A DNA stretch of 7,926 nt from an uncultured Acetatifactor sp. (lineage in GTDB: Bacteria > Bacillota > Clostridia > Lachnospirales > Lachnospiraceae). Positions 1-6,301 of this stretch are shown piece after piece (the first letter of the stretch is position 1; the number at the start of each line of letters is the position of its first letter). The stretch lies in contig CAOOJO010000115.1 in NCBI GenBank assembly GCA_948496895.1, positions 1-7,926 of the forward strand. Direction: 5' to 3'. The notes under the pieces are model-generated. The model did not search any database. It saw nothing but the letters and a program-made list of their open reading frames with translations, and had not been told where the DNA came from. The translations under genes and the position numbers were made by a program.

Positions 1-783
1 GGCCTCCACAATCTTCTCCAGCCCATCGAAGGCGCCGCCGCAGATGAACAGGATATTGGAGGTATCGATGGAAATCAGCTCCTGATGGGGATGCTTTCTG
101 CCGCCCTGGGGCGGTACATTGGCCACAGTGCCCTCCACAATCTTCAAAAGCGCCTGCTGGACACCCTCTCCCGACACGTCCCGGGTGATGGAGACATTCT
201 CGCCCTTCTTGGTAATCTTGTCGATTTCATCGATGTAGATGATGCCGTACTGTGCCCGCTCCACATCGTAGTCCGCCGCCAGGATCAGCTTCAGCAGGAT
301 GTTCTCCACATCCTCGCCCACATATCCGGCCTCTGTCAGCGTGGTGGCGTCCGCAATGGCGAAGGGCACATTGATGATCTTCGCCAGGGTCTGGGCCAGA
401 TAGGTCTTGCCGGAGCCCGTGGGCCCCACCATGATGATATTGCTCTTCTGCAGTTCCACATCGTCCAGGTCCCTGGGCGCCATCACTCTCTTATAATGAT
501 TGTACACGGCCACGGAGAGCACCTTCTTGGCCTCCTCCTGGCCCACCACATATTCATCCAGAAATCTCTTAATCTCCACAGGCTTCAGAAGATTGATATC
601 GGGACGAACCGATTCCTCCTCTTCCTCTTCCTGCATCTCCTCCTCCAGAATATCCGCGCAGATGTCCACACAGTCATCGCAGATATAGACCCCGGAAGGC
701 CCGGCAATCAGCTTGCGGACCTGGTTCTGGGTCTTGTTGCAGAAGGAGCATCTGATATCGTTTCCGATCATTTTACCAGCCAT
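1..783 (-). CDS. clpX: ATP-dependent Clp protease ATP-binding subunit ClpX (C-terminal part outside window)
   Basis: ClpX is the AAA+ unfoldase that recognises tagged or folded substrates, unfolds them with ATP and threads them into ClpP in the cytoplasm. The first 261 residues are visible; the family is usually about 420 residues, so the large domain's end and the small C-terminal domain lie beyond the left edge. An N-terminal zinc-binding domain has C12, C15, C35 and C38, followed by an acidic Glu-rich linker (about 45-60). Walker A GPTGSGKT is at 120-127, the substrate-gripping pore loop GYVG at 153-156, and Walker B ends in D185-E186. The chosen ATG has AGGAG six bases upstream, and that site overlaps the clpP stop codon; the intergenic gap is only 9 bases. 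This implies co-transcription and translational coupling with clpP. No defect is seen in the visible part. Confidence 0.97.
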   Translation of the reverse strand, partial: MAGKMIGNDIRCSFCNKTQNQVRKLIAGPSGVYICDDCVDICADILEEEMQEEEEEESVRPDINLLKPVEIKRFLDEYVVGQEEAKKVLSVAVYNHYKRVMAPRDLDDVELQKSNIIMVGPTGSGKTYLAQTLAKIINVPFAIADATTLTEAGYVGEDVENILLKLILAADYDVERAQYGIIYIDEIDKITKKGENVSITRDVSGEGVQQALLKIVEGTVANVPPQGGRKHPHQELISIDTSNILFICGGAFDGLEKIVEA

Positions 784-792
784 TCTCTTCTC

Positions 793-1395
793 CTACTTCT
801 TCTCTTCCTGCACCGCATGGGAGCTGATGACCATGTCCACGATTCCGTACTCCCTGGCCTCCTCGGCGCTCATCCAGTTATCGCGCTCGGTGTCGGAGCA
901 TATGGTCTCATAGTCCCTGCCGGTGTTCTCCGCAAGGATATGGTTCAGCTTCTCCCTGGTCTTCAGGATATGCTTCGCGGCGATGTCGATTTCCGTGGCC
1001 TGGCCCTGAGTCCCCCCAGCAGGCTGGTGAATCATGATCTCCGCGTTGGGAAGGGCAAAGCGCTTTCCCTTCGCGCCGCCAGCCAACAGGAAGGAACCCA
1101 TGCTGGCCGCCATGCCGATGCACACCGTGGACACATCGCACTTGATATAATGCATGGTATCATAGATGGCCATGCCCGCCGTAATCACGCCCCCGGGGCT
1201 GTTGATATACAGATGGATGTCCTTCTCCGGATCCTCCGCCTCCAGGAACAGAAGCTGCGCCACCACGATGCTGGCAGAGGTGTCGTTCACCTCTTCCCCC
1301 AGCATGATGATTCTGTCCTTCAACAGCCTGGAATAGATATCGTAAGACCGCTCGCCCCTGCTGGTCTGCTCCACGACATAAGGCACTAAACTCAT
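793..1395 (-). CDS. clpP: ATP-dependent Clp protease proteolytic subunit ClpP
   Basis: ClpP is the serine peptidase that forms the two-ring degradation chamber and works with ClpX encoded just downstream. The 200-residue product is full length. The catalytic triad is visible: S98 in GMAASMG, H123 in MIHQPAGG and D172 in TERDNWMS, the numbering used for Bacillus subtilis ClpP when translation starts at the ATG at 1395. The N-terminus SLVPYVVEQTSRGER is the usual Firmicutes form, with the axial-loop and hydrophobic-cleft region intact. An in-frame TTG at 1401 would add two residues, but it lies only four bases from AGGAGG, so the ATG ten bases away is preferred. The gene sits 50 bases after tig with no convincing promoter between, so it is probably transcribed from the tig promoter. 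No CtsR-type operator was recognised upstream. Confidence 0.97.
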   Translation of the reverse strand: MSLVPYVVEQTSRGERSYDIYSRLLKDRIIMLGEEVNDTSASIVVAQLLFLEAEDPEKDIHLYINSPGGVITAGMAIYDTMHYIKCDVSTVCIGMAASMGSFLLAGGAKGKRFALPNAEIMIHQPAGGTQGQATEIDIAAKHILKTREKLNHILAENTGRDYETICSDTERDNWMSAEEAREYGIVDMVISSHAVQEEKK

Positions 1396-1405
1396 TTTCA
1401 AACAA

Positions 1406-1411
1406 CCTCCT
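1406..1411 (-). promoter_or_regulatory. clpP ribosome binding site AGGAGG
   Basis: A full AGGAGG lies 10 bases before the ATG at 1395 and 4 bases before an in-frame TTG at 1401. The spacing and the conserved family N-terminus favour ATG. Confidence 0.8.
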
Positions 1412-1445
1412 GACTTTAACGTTCCAATCTATCCTACTTGCTCTT

Positions 1446-2744
1446 CTATTCTGCCTGCTCTTCCACCGCGTTCTCCACCACGAAGTCGGCAGCTTTTCTG
1501 ACACTGATGTCACCTTTTACCTGCTCCCTGCCGTTCTCGCCCAGAAGCTCTTCCACCTTCTCAGGCTCCATCTGGTAGACCTCGCCCATCTTTTTCAGCT
1601 CTTCCCCGATTTCCTCCTCGGTGACCCGGATGTCCTCGGCGGCGGCTATGGCTTCCAGCACCAGCCTGGACTGAATCTTCTTCATGACCTGGGGCTTCAC
1701 CTGCTCCAGCAGCATCTCATTGGTCATGCCGGTGAACTGCATGTACTGCTCCATGGAGATGCCCTGGGACTGCATCCTCTGGGCATAGTCCTGCACCATC
1801 TGCCTCTGCTGGGTCTCTATCATGGCTTCCGGAATGTCCATCCTGGCATCGGCGATGATGGCATCGATGACAGCATCCTCCTTCACGGCCTTTGCTTCGT
1901 CCGCCTTGCGCTTCTCAAGCTTTTTCCGAATCTCTTCTCTGTATTCCTCTACGGTATCGCTCTCCTCGGAGACTTCGCTTACAAAATCGTCGTCAAGCTC
2001 CGGCAACTGCTTCTCCTGCAGCCTCTTCACGGTACATTTGAACACCGCGGGCTTTCCGGCCAGCTCCTCCGCCTGGTAGTCCTCGGGGAAGGTCACGTTC
2101 ACGTCCGTCTCCACGCCCACTTCCGCGCCGATCAGCTCCTCCTCGAAGCCGGGGATGAACGCATGGGAGCCGATGGTCAGGGGATAGTCGCTGCCCTTGC
2201 CGCCGTCAAAGGCCTCGCCGTCAATGAAGCCCTCGAAATCGATGGTGGCGATATCGCCGTCCTTCACGGGCCTGTCGGTGATGTCCACTGTGCGCGAGTT
2301 CTTGTTCCTCTCCTGGTCGATTTCCGCGGTGACCTCTTCCTCTGTCACCTCCAGATCGGCCTTGTCCACCTTGACGCCTTTGTACTGGCCCAGGGTCACC
2401 TGGGGCTTCAAGGCCACCTCCGCCGTAAAGATGAAGGGCTTTCCGGCCTCCAGCTGCACCACGTCTATCTGGGGGCTGGAGACGATTTCCTCCTGGCACT
2501 CGTCATAGGCCTTCTCATAGGCATCGGGAATCAGGGCGTTGGCGGCGTCCTCGTAGAAGACCTCCTTGCCGTATATCTGCTCGATCATCTTCCGAGGCGC
2601 TTTCCCCTTGCGGAAGCCGGGAACCGAGATGCGGTTCCTGTTCTTCTGATACGCGCCCTGTATGGCCTTCTCCAGTTCTTCCGCAGGCACTTCAATCGTC
2701 AGCTTCGCCATGTTGTTCTCTAATTTCTCTACCTGTAAACTCAT
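1446..2744 (-). CDS. tig: Trigger factor, ribosome-associated chaperone and peptidyl-prolyl isomerase
   Basis: Trigger factor binds the ribosome near the exit tunnel, shields nascent chains and can isomerise proline bonds. The product has 432 residues, the usual length. The N-terminal ribosome-binding domain carries GFRKGKAPR at 43-51, with F44-R45-K46 at the contact positions known from E. coli. An FKBP-like isomerase domain spans about 163-245, with GDIATIDFEGFIDG near its start and a FIPGFEEELIGA segment at about 196-207. The rest (about 250-432) is the long helical, Glu/Lys/Gln-rich substrate-binding domain. The ATG at 2744 follows GGAGG at 2756-2760 by 11 bases; an in-frame TTG at 2765 would overlap upstream of that site and is rejected. 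The gene heads the tig-clpP-clpX operon behind a strong promoter. No anomaly is seen in the protein. Confidence 0.96.
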   Translation of the reverse strand: MSLQVEKLENNMAKLTIEVPAEELEKAIQGAYQKNRNRISVPGFRKGKAPRKMIEQIYGKEVFYEDAANALIPDAYEKAYDECQEEIVSSPQIDVVQLEAGKPFIFTAEVALKPQVTLGQYKGVKVDKADLEVTEEEVTAEIDQERNKNSRTVDITDRPVKDGDIATIDFEGFIDGEAFDGGKGSDYPLTIGSHAFIPGFEEELIGAEVGVETDVNVTFPEDYQAEELAGKPAVFKCTVKRLQEKQLPELDDDFVSEVSEESDTVEEYREEIRKKLEKRKADEAKAVKEDAVIDAIIADARMDIPEAMIETQQRQMVQDYAQRMQSQGISMEQYMQFTGMTNEMLLEQVKPQVMKKIQSRLVLEAIAAAEDIRVTEEEIGEELKKMGEVYQMEPEKVEELLGENGREQVKGDISVRKAADFVVENAVEEQAE

Positions 2745-2761
2745 TTTTACCGTTTCCTCCT

Positions 2762-2815
2762 TCAATCGCCTGCGTCCTTCTCTCCCGCCTGTACAGCAGA
2801 CGCACTCACAGTCAT
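2762..2815 (-). other. 17-codon reading frame in the tig leader
   Basis: An ATG at 2815, at or within a base of the predicted transcription start, opens a frame that reads MTVSASAVQAGEKDAGD and stops at TGA (2764-2762). The stop is one base before the GGAGG of tig. It has no ribosome binding site of its own, so it would have to be translated as a leaderless message. It may be chance; it is recorded because of where its start and stop fall. Confidence 0.2.
2771..2804 (-). promoter_or_regulatory. Possible stem-loop in the tig mRNA leader
   Basis: TGCGTC and GACGCA form a perfect 6-bp inverted repeat (2799-2804 with 2771-2776) around a 22-base loop, which itself holds the small palindrome CTGTACAG. 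It lies between the predicted transcription start and the tig ribosome binding site. There is no U-run after it, so it is not an intrinsic terminator. A regulatory or stabilising role is only a guess. Confidence 0.3.
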
Positions 2816-2821
2816 TAAGAG

Positions 2822-2850
2822 ATTATAACATAATGTAAACGAAAATACAA
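2822..2850 (-). promoter_or_regulatory. Promoter of the tig-clpP-clpX operon
   Basis: Reading the minus strand, the -35 box TTGTAT (2850-2845) is followed by a 17-base spacer and a perfect -10 box TATAAT (2827-2822). The spacer ends in TGT, which gives an extended -10 (TGnTATAAT). The start of transcription would fall near 2815-2816, leaving a leader of about 70 bases. The -35 box begins one base after the stop codon of the upstream transporter gene. This matches a housekeeping SigA-type promoter; no stress-factor consensus was recognised. Confidence 0.85.
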
Positions 2851-2851
2851 C

Positions 2852-4225
2852 TTAAAATTTGCTAAAATGATCCGCAATGACCACCGTGCGGCCCGCCTGT
2901 CTTTCCCGGATATAAGCCTTCGCCCTATCCCGGGTCTGCGCGTCCATCCCGGTGAAGGGTTCGTCCAGAAGCAGATAATCCGAGCCGGCTTCCATGGCGC
3001 GGACCAGAGCCACCCTGCGCCTCTCCCCGCCGCTGAGCTGCCTGCAGGGCTTATGCAGGGCCTCCCGCTCCAGAAGCAGGCCCAAAGCCCTCTCTGCCGC
3101 CGCCCGGTCTCCCGTGACCAGCTCCACATTTCTGACGGCGCTGTAGTCATCGCAGAGCCTGTCCTCCTGGAAGGCCATGCCGCAGCGGGGCGGAGCCGTA
3201 ACCTGTCCGCTGTCCGGCATGGTCAGGCGGGCCAGGATGTGGAGCAGGGTGGTCTTGCCGCTGCCCGAGGGGCTGGTGAGATAGTAGATCCGCCCGGGTT
3301 CGTACACCGCGCTCAGGCGGTCTATGACAGCCCGGCCATCGTAGGACTTCGTCACCTCCGCGAGCCTTATGGGAGCTCCATGCTCCGGCGGTTCCGCGCG
3401 TCCTGTGTTGGATCCCGTCCCGCACCTGGGTTCCCAGGCAAAGAACCTCTCCAGGAGACCCAGGACGGCTTTCTCGAAAAGGACGCTGAGCAGGATGACC
3501 ACCACTGTCCACCCGAGGACGCCCGCCGTGTCCAGATAGACCTTGGCCAGGTACAGGCCCTCTCCTATGGAGCCGCCCGGGACGCCGATGACCTCCGCCG
3601 CGATGCCTGATTTCCAGCACATCCCCAGGGAAAGCTTCATGCCGCTGTACAGAAAAGGCTTCAAGGCAGGACGGTAAATATAGAAGAAACGGTTCCACGC
3701 CCGAACCCGGAAGACCCGGGCCATTTCCAGCATACCGGAATCCGTGCTCTTCAGTCCCTCCAGCGTGTTGATGTAGATATTCGGCAAAACGACCAGAAAA
3801 CAGATGACAACCGAAAGGGATTCCGCGCCCCACCAGATGAGCAGGAGCACCACGAAGGATGCCACAGGCACAGCCTTCGTCAGGGTCATCAGGGGAGAAA
3901 GAATCTCCTCCATCAGCGGAAAGCGCCTGCTGCCGGAGGCCAGGAGCAGGGCCGCGCCCGCGCCCGCGAAAAAGCCGGCGGCAATCCGCAGAAGGCTCCT
4001 CCCCACGGCCACATAAAAGCTCCCCCCGCCAAGCAAGGACAGTACCCGCCCCGCAGTCTCCACCGGTGTGGCCAGCAGGATTCGATTGTCCACCGCCAGG
4101 GCCAGGACATGCCAGATTGCCAGCCACCCTGCGATGATGAAGTATTTTCTCAGCTTCCTGATACCAGGTTTCCTGTTGGCAGACTTTATTCTTGCAGAAT
4201 TATCGATTACAGACTTATTAATAAT
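2852..4225 (-). CDS. Fused ABC importer permease and ATPase, SsuC/ThiX-like permease, substrate unknown
   Basis: This is a single chain of about 457 residues (counted from an AUU at 4225) joining an importer permease to its ATPase. Permease part: about six hydrophobic segments near 28-45, 74-98, 112-133, 136-154, 198-214 and 236-262, with a degenerate EAA coupling loop (EMARVFR... then YRPALKP) at about 167-190. After a short linker the ATPase shows Walker A SPSGSGKT (318-325, first Gly replaced by Ser), Q-loop Gln353, signature LSGGE (397-401), Walker B LLLDEP (418-423) and switch His453. It ends four residues later, some 30-40 short of usual, and Walker A to signature is also compact. The start is uncertain: the only in-frame GTG (4093) lies after the first helix, and no ATG, GTG or TTG exists between it and the in-frame stop at 4258. 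AUU at 4225 has GGAGG six bases upstream. It overlaps the end of the binding-protein gene and presumably serves that protein. Confidence 0.85.
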   Translation of the reverse strand: MINKSVIDNSARIKSANRKPGIRKLRKYFIIAGWLAIWHVLALAVDNRILLATPVETAGRVLSLLGGGSFYVAVGRSLLRIAAGFFAGAGAALLLASGSRRFPLMEEILSPLMTLTKAVPVASFVVLLLIWWGAESLSVVICFLVVLPNIYINTLEGLKSTDSGMLEMARVFRVRAWNRFFYIYRPALKPFLYSGMKLSLGMCWKSGIAAEVIGVPGGSIGEGLYLAKVYLDTAGVLGWTVVVILLSVLFEKAVLGLLERFFAWEPRCGTGSNTGRAEPPEHGAPIRLAEVTKSYDGRAVIDRLSAVYEPGRIYYLTSPSGSGKTTLLHILARLTMPDSGQVTAPPRCGMAFQEDRLCDDYSAVRNVELVTGDRAAAERALGLLLEREALHKPCRQLSGGERRRVALVRAMEAGSDYLLLDEPFTGMDAQTRDRAKAYIRERQAGRTVVIADHFSKF

Positions 4226-5219
4226 AGAAGTCCTCCCCCGGCAGCGTCCCTCCGATCAGCGCCGCGTCGAATCCGGCCAGCGTCTCCAGATAGGCGGACA
4301 GGGCAGCCCGCATCTCCTCCCCGGTGACGCAGCTCAGGTTGCACCGGGGGATGGCTTCCACGGCGATGTCCTCGTTTGCCACGATGCCCGCCTGGACGGC
4401 CAGCGCCGCCCCTGTCCCCGGGTCGCCGTTGATGGCGGCTACGCTGCTCTCGTGCTCCTCCAGGAAGCTCTCGACTACATATCTGTGTTCCTTCAGGAAT
4501 TCCCTGCGCACCACAGTGACTCCCGTCACCATGCCGCCACCCTCCGCTCCCTGCAGCCGCTCCCACGCAGCGTTCATGTCCACGGCTATCCGCAGCTTCT
4601 CATTCTGCATGAGGGCAGCTGTGGCAAAGGGCTGGGGAAGCAGCCCCACCGCGGAAGGATCCCCTGCCAGAAGCGCCGCCACCTCCGTGGGCTCGGATCT
4701 GTATTCCAGCGTATAGTCCCCCTCCTCCAGGCCGCTCCCGTCCAGTACGTAGCGCAGGCAGGCCTCCGGCGTGGTTCCTTTTCCGGTGAGGTAGATTGTC
4801 CTGCCCTTCAAGTCTGCCATGGCATTGACCGCCTCGTCCCCCGTGACCAGGTACAGGACGCCCAGGGTATTGATGTCGATCACGCAGATGCCGCCCTCTG
4901 TCTTGTGGTAGAGCAAGGCTGCCGCATTGGCCGGAAGCAGCGCGATGTCCAGCTCTCCCCTGACCATCAGGGGAAGCAGCTCGTCCGCGCTTACAGCCAT
5001 GCGGAACTCATAAGAGTGCCCGGTCTCTCCCTTTTCTGCCCTGTCCATCAGATCCAGGATTCCCAGGGAGGTAGGCCCCTTCAGGGAGCCGATCCTGACG
5101 CTCTCCGGCTGCGCCCCGCGGCCACAACCGCTTAAAAGCAGGGCCGAAAGCAGCAGCATGGCGCACAGCAGTATAGAACTCTTCTTATAGCTTCGCGTAT
5201 CCTTTTGTCTGTCGTTCAT
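4218..5219 (-). CDS. ABC transporter substrate-binding lipoprotein, SsuA/ThiY/NMT1-like
   Basis: This is a probable extracytoplasmic lipoprotein that captures a small solute and delivers it to the permease-ATPase encoded next. The 333-residue product begins with a basic stretch, a hydrophobic core (about 15-29) and a lipobox LLSGC, so lipidation at C32 is expected. The mature part opens with a beta strand (VRIGSLKGPTSLG) and carries segments typical of the periplasmic-binding fold, such as LMVRGELDIALLPANAAALLY and LKGRTIYLTGKGTTPE. The family covers sulfonate, taurine, nitrate and pyrimidine/thiamine-precursor binding proteins; I do not see the Cys-rich motif of HMP-binding THI5-like proteins, so no substrate is assigned. 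The C-terminus GEDFYY is followed by tandem stops TAATAA. The ATG is 11 bases after the asparaginase stop with only a G-run (5225-5229) as a weak ribosome site, suggesting coupling to that gene. Confidence 0.88.
   Translation of the reverse strand: MNDRQKDTRSYKKSSILLCAMLLLSALLLSGCGRGAQPESVRIGSLKGPTSLGILDLMDRAEKGETGHSYEFRMAVSADELLPLMVRGELDIALLPANAAALLYHKTEGGICVIDINTLGVLYLVTGDEAVNAMADLKGRTIYLTGKGTTPEACLRYVLDGSGLEEGDYTLEYRSEPTEVAALLAGDPSAVGLLPQPFATAALMQNEKLRIAVDMNAAWERLQGAEGGGMVTGVTVVRREFLKEHRYVVESFLEEHESSVAAINGDPGTGAALAVQAGIVANEDIAVEAIPRCNLSCVTGEEMRAALSAYLETLAGFDAALIGGTLPGEDFYY
4231..4239 (-). promoter_or_regulatory. Shine-Dalgarno site that points to an AUU start for the permease-ATPase
   Basis: GGGGGAGGA lies inside the last codons of the binding-protein gene. 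Its GGAGG core (4236-4232) is six bases before AUU at 4225 and nine before a second AUU at 4222, both in the permease frame. No other in-frame codon upstream of the first helix has a good site at a normal distance. Part of the match is also fixed by the Gly-Glu-Asp codons of the overlapping gene, so it could be fortuitous. Confidence 0.5.
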
Positions 5220-5230
5220 ATCGGCCCCCG

Positions 5231-6238
5231 CTATATCTCCTTCAACAGGATGTCATGGTTGATGGTCTCATAGAACAGTCTGCGGAACTGCTCCGGCTCT
5301 TTGGTCTGTCCCAGCACCCACATGACCTTGGTCACCGTGGCCTCCAGGGTCATGTCGTAGGTCTCCATCAGATGGAACTCCTCCTTGATGGCCTTTCCCA
5401 CCCGATACACCTCCATATCGCTGCCCTCATGGGTCACCTGGGTGGCCATCATCACCAGCTTCCCCGCGTCGGTCCATCGCCTGATCTCCGGGTAAAAGGG
5501 CATCTGGCCGTACTCCGGGAAGCCGCCCACCCCGAAGGCCTCGATGATTACGCCATCATAGTACGGAAACAATCGGTTCAGCACCATCCCGTCCATGCCC
5601 GGCATCAGCTTCAGCAGCAGGATCCGCTCGTTCAGCTCGTGATAGAAAGCCACGGGGCCCCTGAGCCTGTCCTTGTCCTCGATATAGAACACCACCCTGC
5701 CGTCCCGGATGGTGGCTATGTTGGGATAGTTGATGCTGGAGAAGGCATTGTAGCTCTTTGAGCGCTCCTTCTTCGCCCGGGTCCCGGCTATCACATTGCC
5801 GCCGAAGACGATGTTCACGCCGTGGGCCCTTTCCTCGGAGGCGAAGCGCAGGCTGTCCAGCAGATTGGTCCTGGCATCCGTCACCGGCAGGTCGATAGGC
5901 TTCTGGGCCCCGGTGACCACCACGGGCTTCCTGCTGTTCTGTACCAAATAGGACAGGGCCGCCGCCGTAAAAGCCATGGTGTCCGTGCCGTGGCAGATGA
6001 CGAATCCATCGTAGTCCCTGTAATGTCCCTCAATCAGCGCCGCCAGCTCCAGCCAGTGCTTTCCATAGATATTCGTGCTGTCCAGGCCGAAGGGCTGCGC
6101 CACGTCCACCTGACAGAAATCCTGGTATCCCTCCACATACTGCAGCAGCTCACCCGCCTCTATCTTCGGGGCCAGCCCCTCCTGGGTATACCCCGAGGCG
6201 ATGGTGCCGCCTGTGGCTATCAGCAATATCTTCTTCAT
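5231..6238 (-). CDS. ansA: L-asparaginase, cytosolic type I-like
   Basis: The enzyme hydrolyses L-asparagine to aspartate and ammonia. The 335-residue length and the lack of a signal peptide fit the cytoplasmic type I (AnsA-like) group. Both catalytic signatures are present: TGGTIAS near the N-terminus with nucleophile T12, and ICHGTDTMAF with T85 and D86. K157 in AGTRAKKERS aligns with the catalytic lysine of AnsA, and GLDSTN (51-56) matches the substrate-carboxylate loop with S54. The ATG at 6238 has AGGAGGG nine bases upstream. It lies 63 bases after the methyltransferase gene and 11 before the binding-protein gene, so it is probably co-transcribed with both. Whether the adjacent importer brings in a related amide or amino acid cannot be told. 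Related glutaminase-asparaginases have the same motifs, so glutamine activity is not excluded. Confidence 0.93.
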   Translation of the reverse strand: MKKILLIATGGTIASGYTQEGLAPKIEAGELLQYVEGYQDFCQVDVAQPFGLDSTNIYGKHWLELAALIEGHYRDYDGFVICHGTDTMAFTAAALSYLVQNSRKPVVVTGAQKPIDLPVTDARTNLLDSLRFASEERAHGVNIVFGGNVIAGTRAKKERSKSYNAFSSINYPNIATIRDGRVVFYIEDKDRLRGPVAFYHELNERILLLKLMPGMDGMVLNRLFPYYDGVIIEAFGVGGFPEYGQMPFYPEIRRWTDAGKLVMMATQVTHEGSDMEVYRVGKAIKEEFHLMETYDMTLEATVTKVMWVLGQTKEPEQFRRLFYETINHDILLKEI

Positions 6239-6301
6239 CTTCCCTTACCCTCCTGCCCCTGCAGGCATCCTTTCCGTGCCGGACGGCGGTTCCCTCTCGC
6301 G

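Noticed and set aside
85..1389. A 434-codon open frame on the plus strand, antisense to clpX and clpP
   Set aside because: It mirrors two highly conserved genes with full catalytic motifs. Long antisense frames are common in GC-rich genes, its product is rich in His, Leu and Gly without a recognisable domain, and its limits cross the clpP-clpX border.
1396..1445. A separate clpP promoter or a CtsR operator between tig and clpP
   Set aside because: No paired -35 and -10 boxes at normal spacing and no GGTCAAA-type repeats were seen in the 50-base gap.
2745..2765. TTG at 2765 as an earlier start for tig
   Set aside because: It lies upstream of the Shine-Dalgarno site, which would then be inside the gene. 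The family N-terminus begins at the ATG at 2744.
3147..4127. A GTG-started frame of 326 codons inside the permease-ATPase region, same strand but another frame
   Set aside because: Its product is Gly/Pro/Arg-rich with no motif, while the other frame carries all ABC motifs and the membrane helices.
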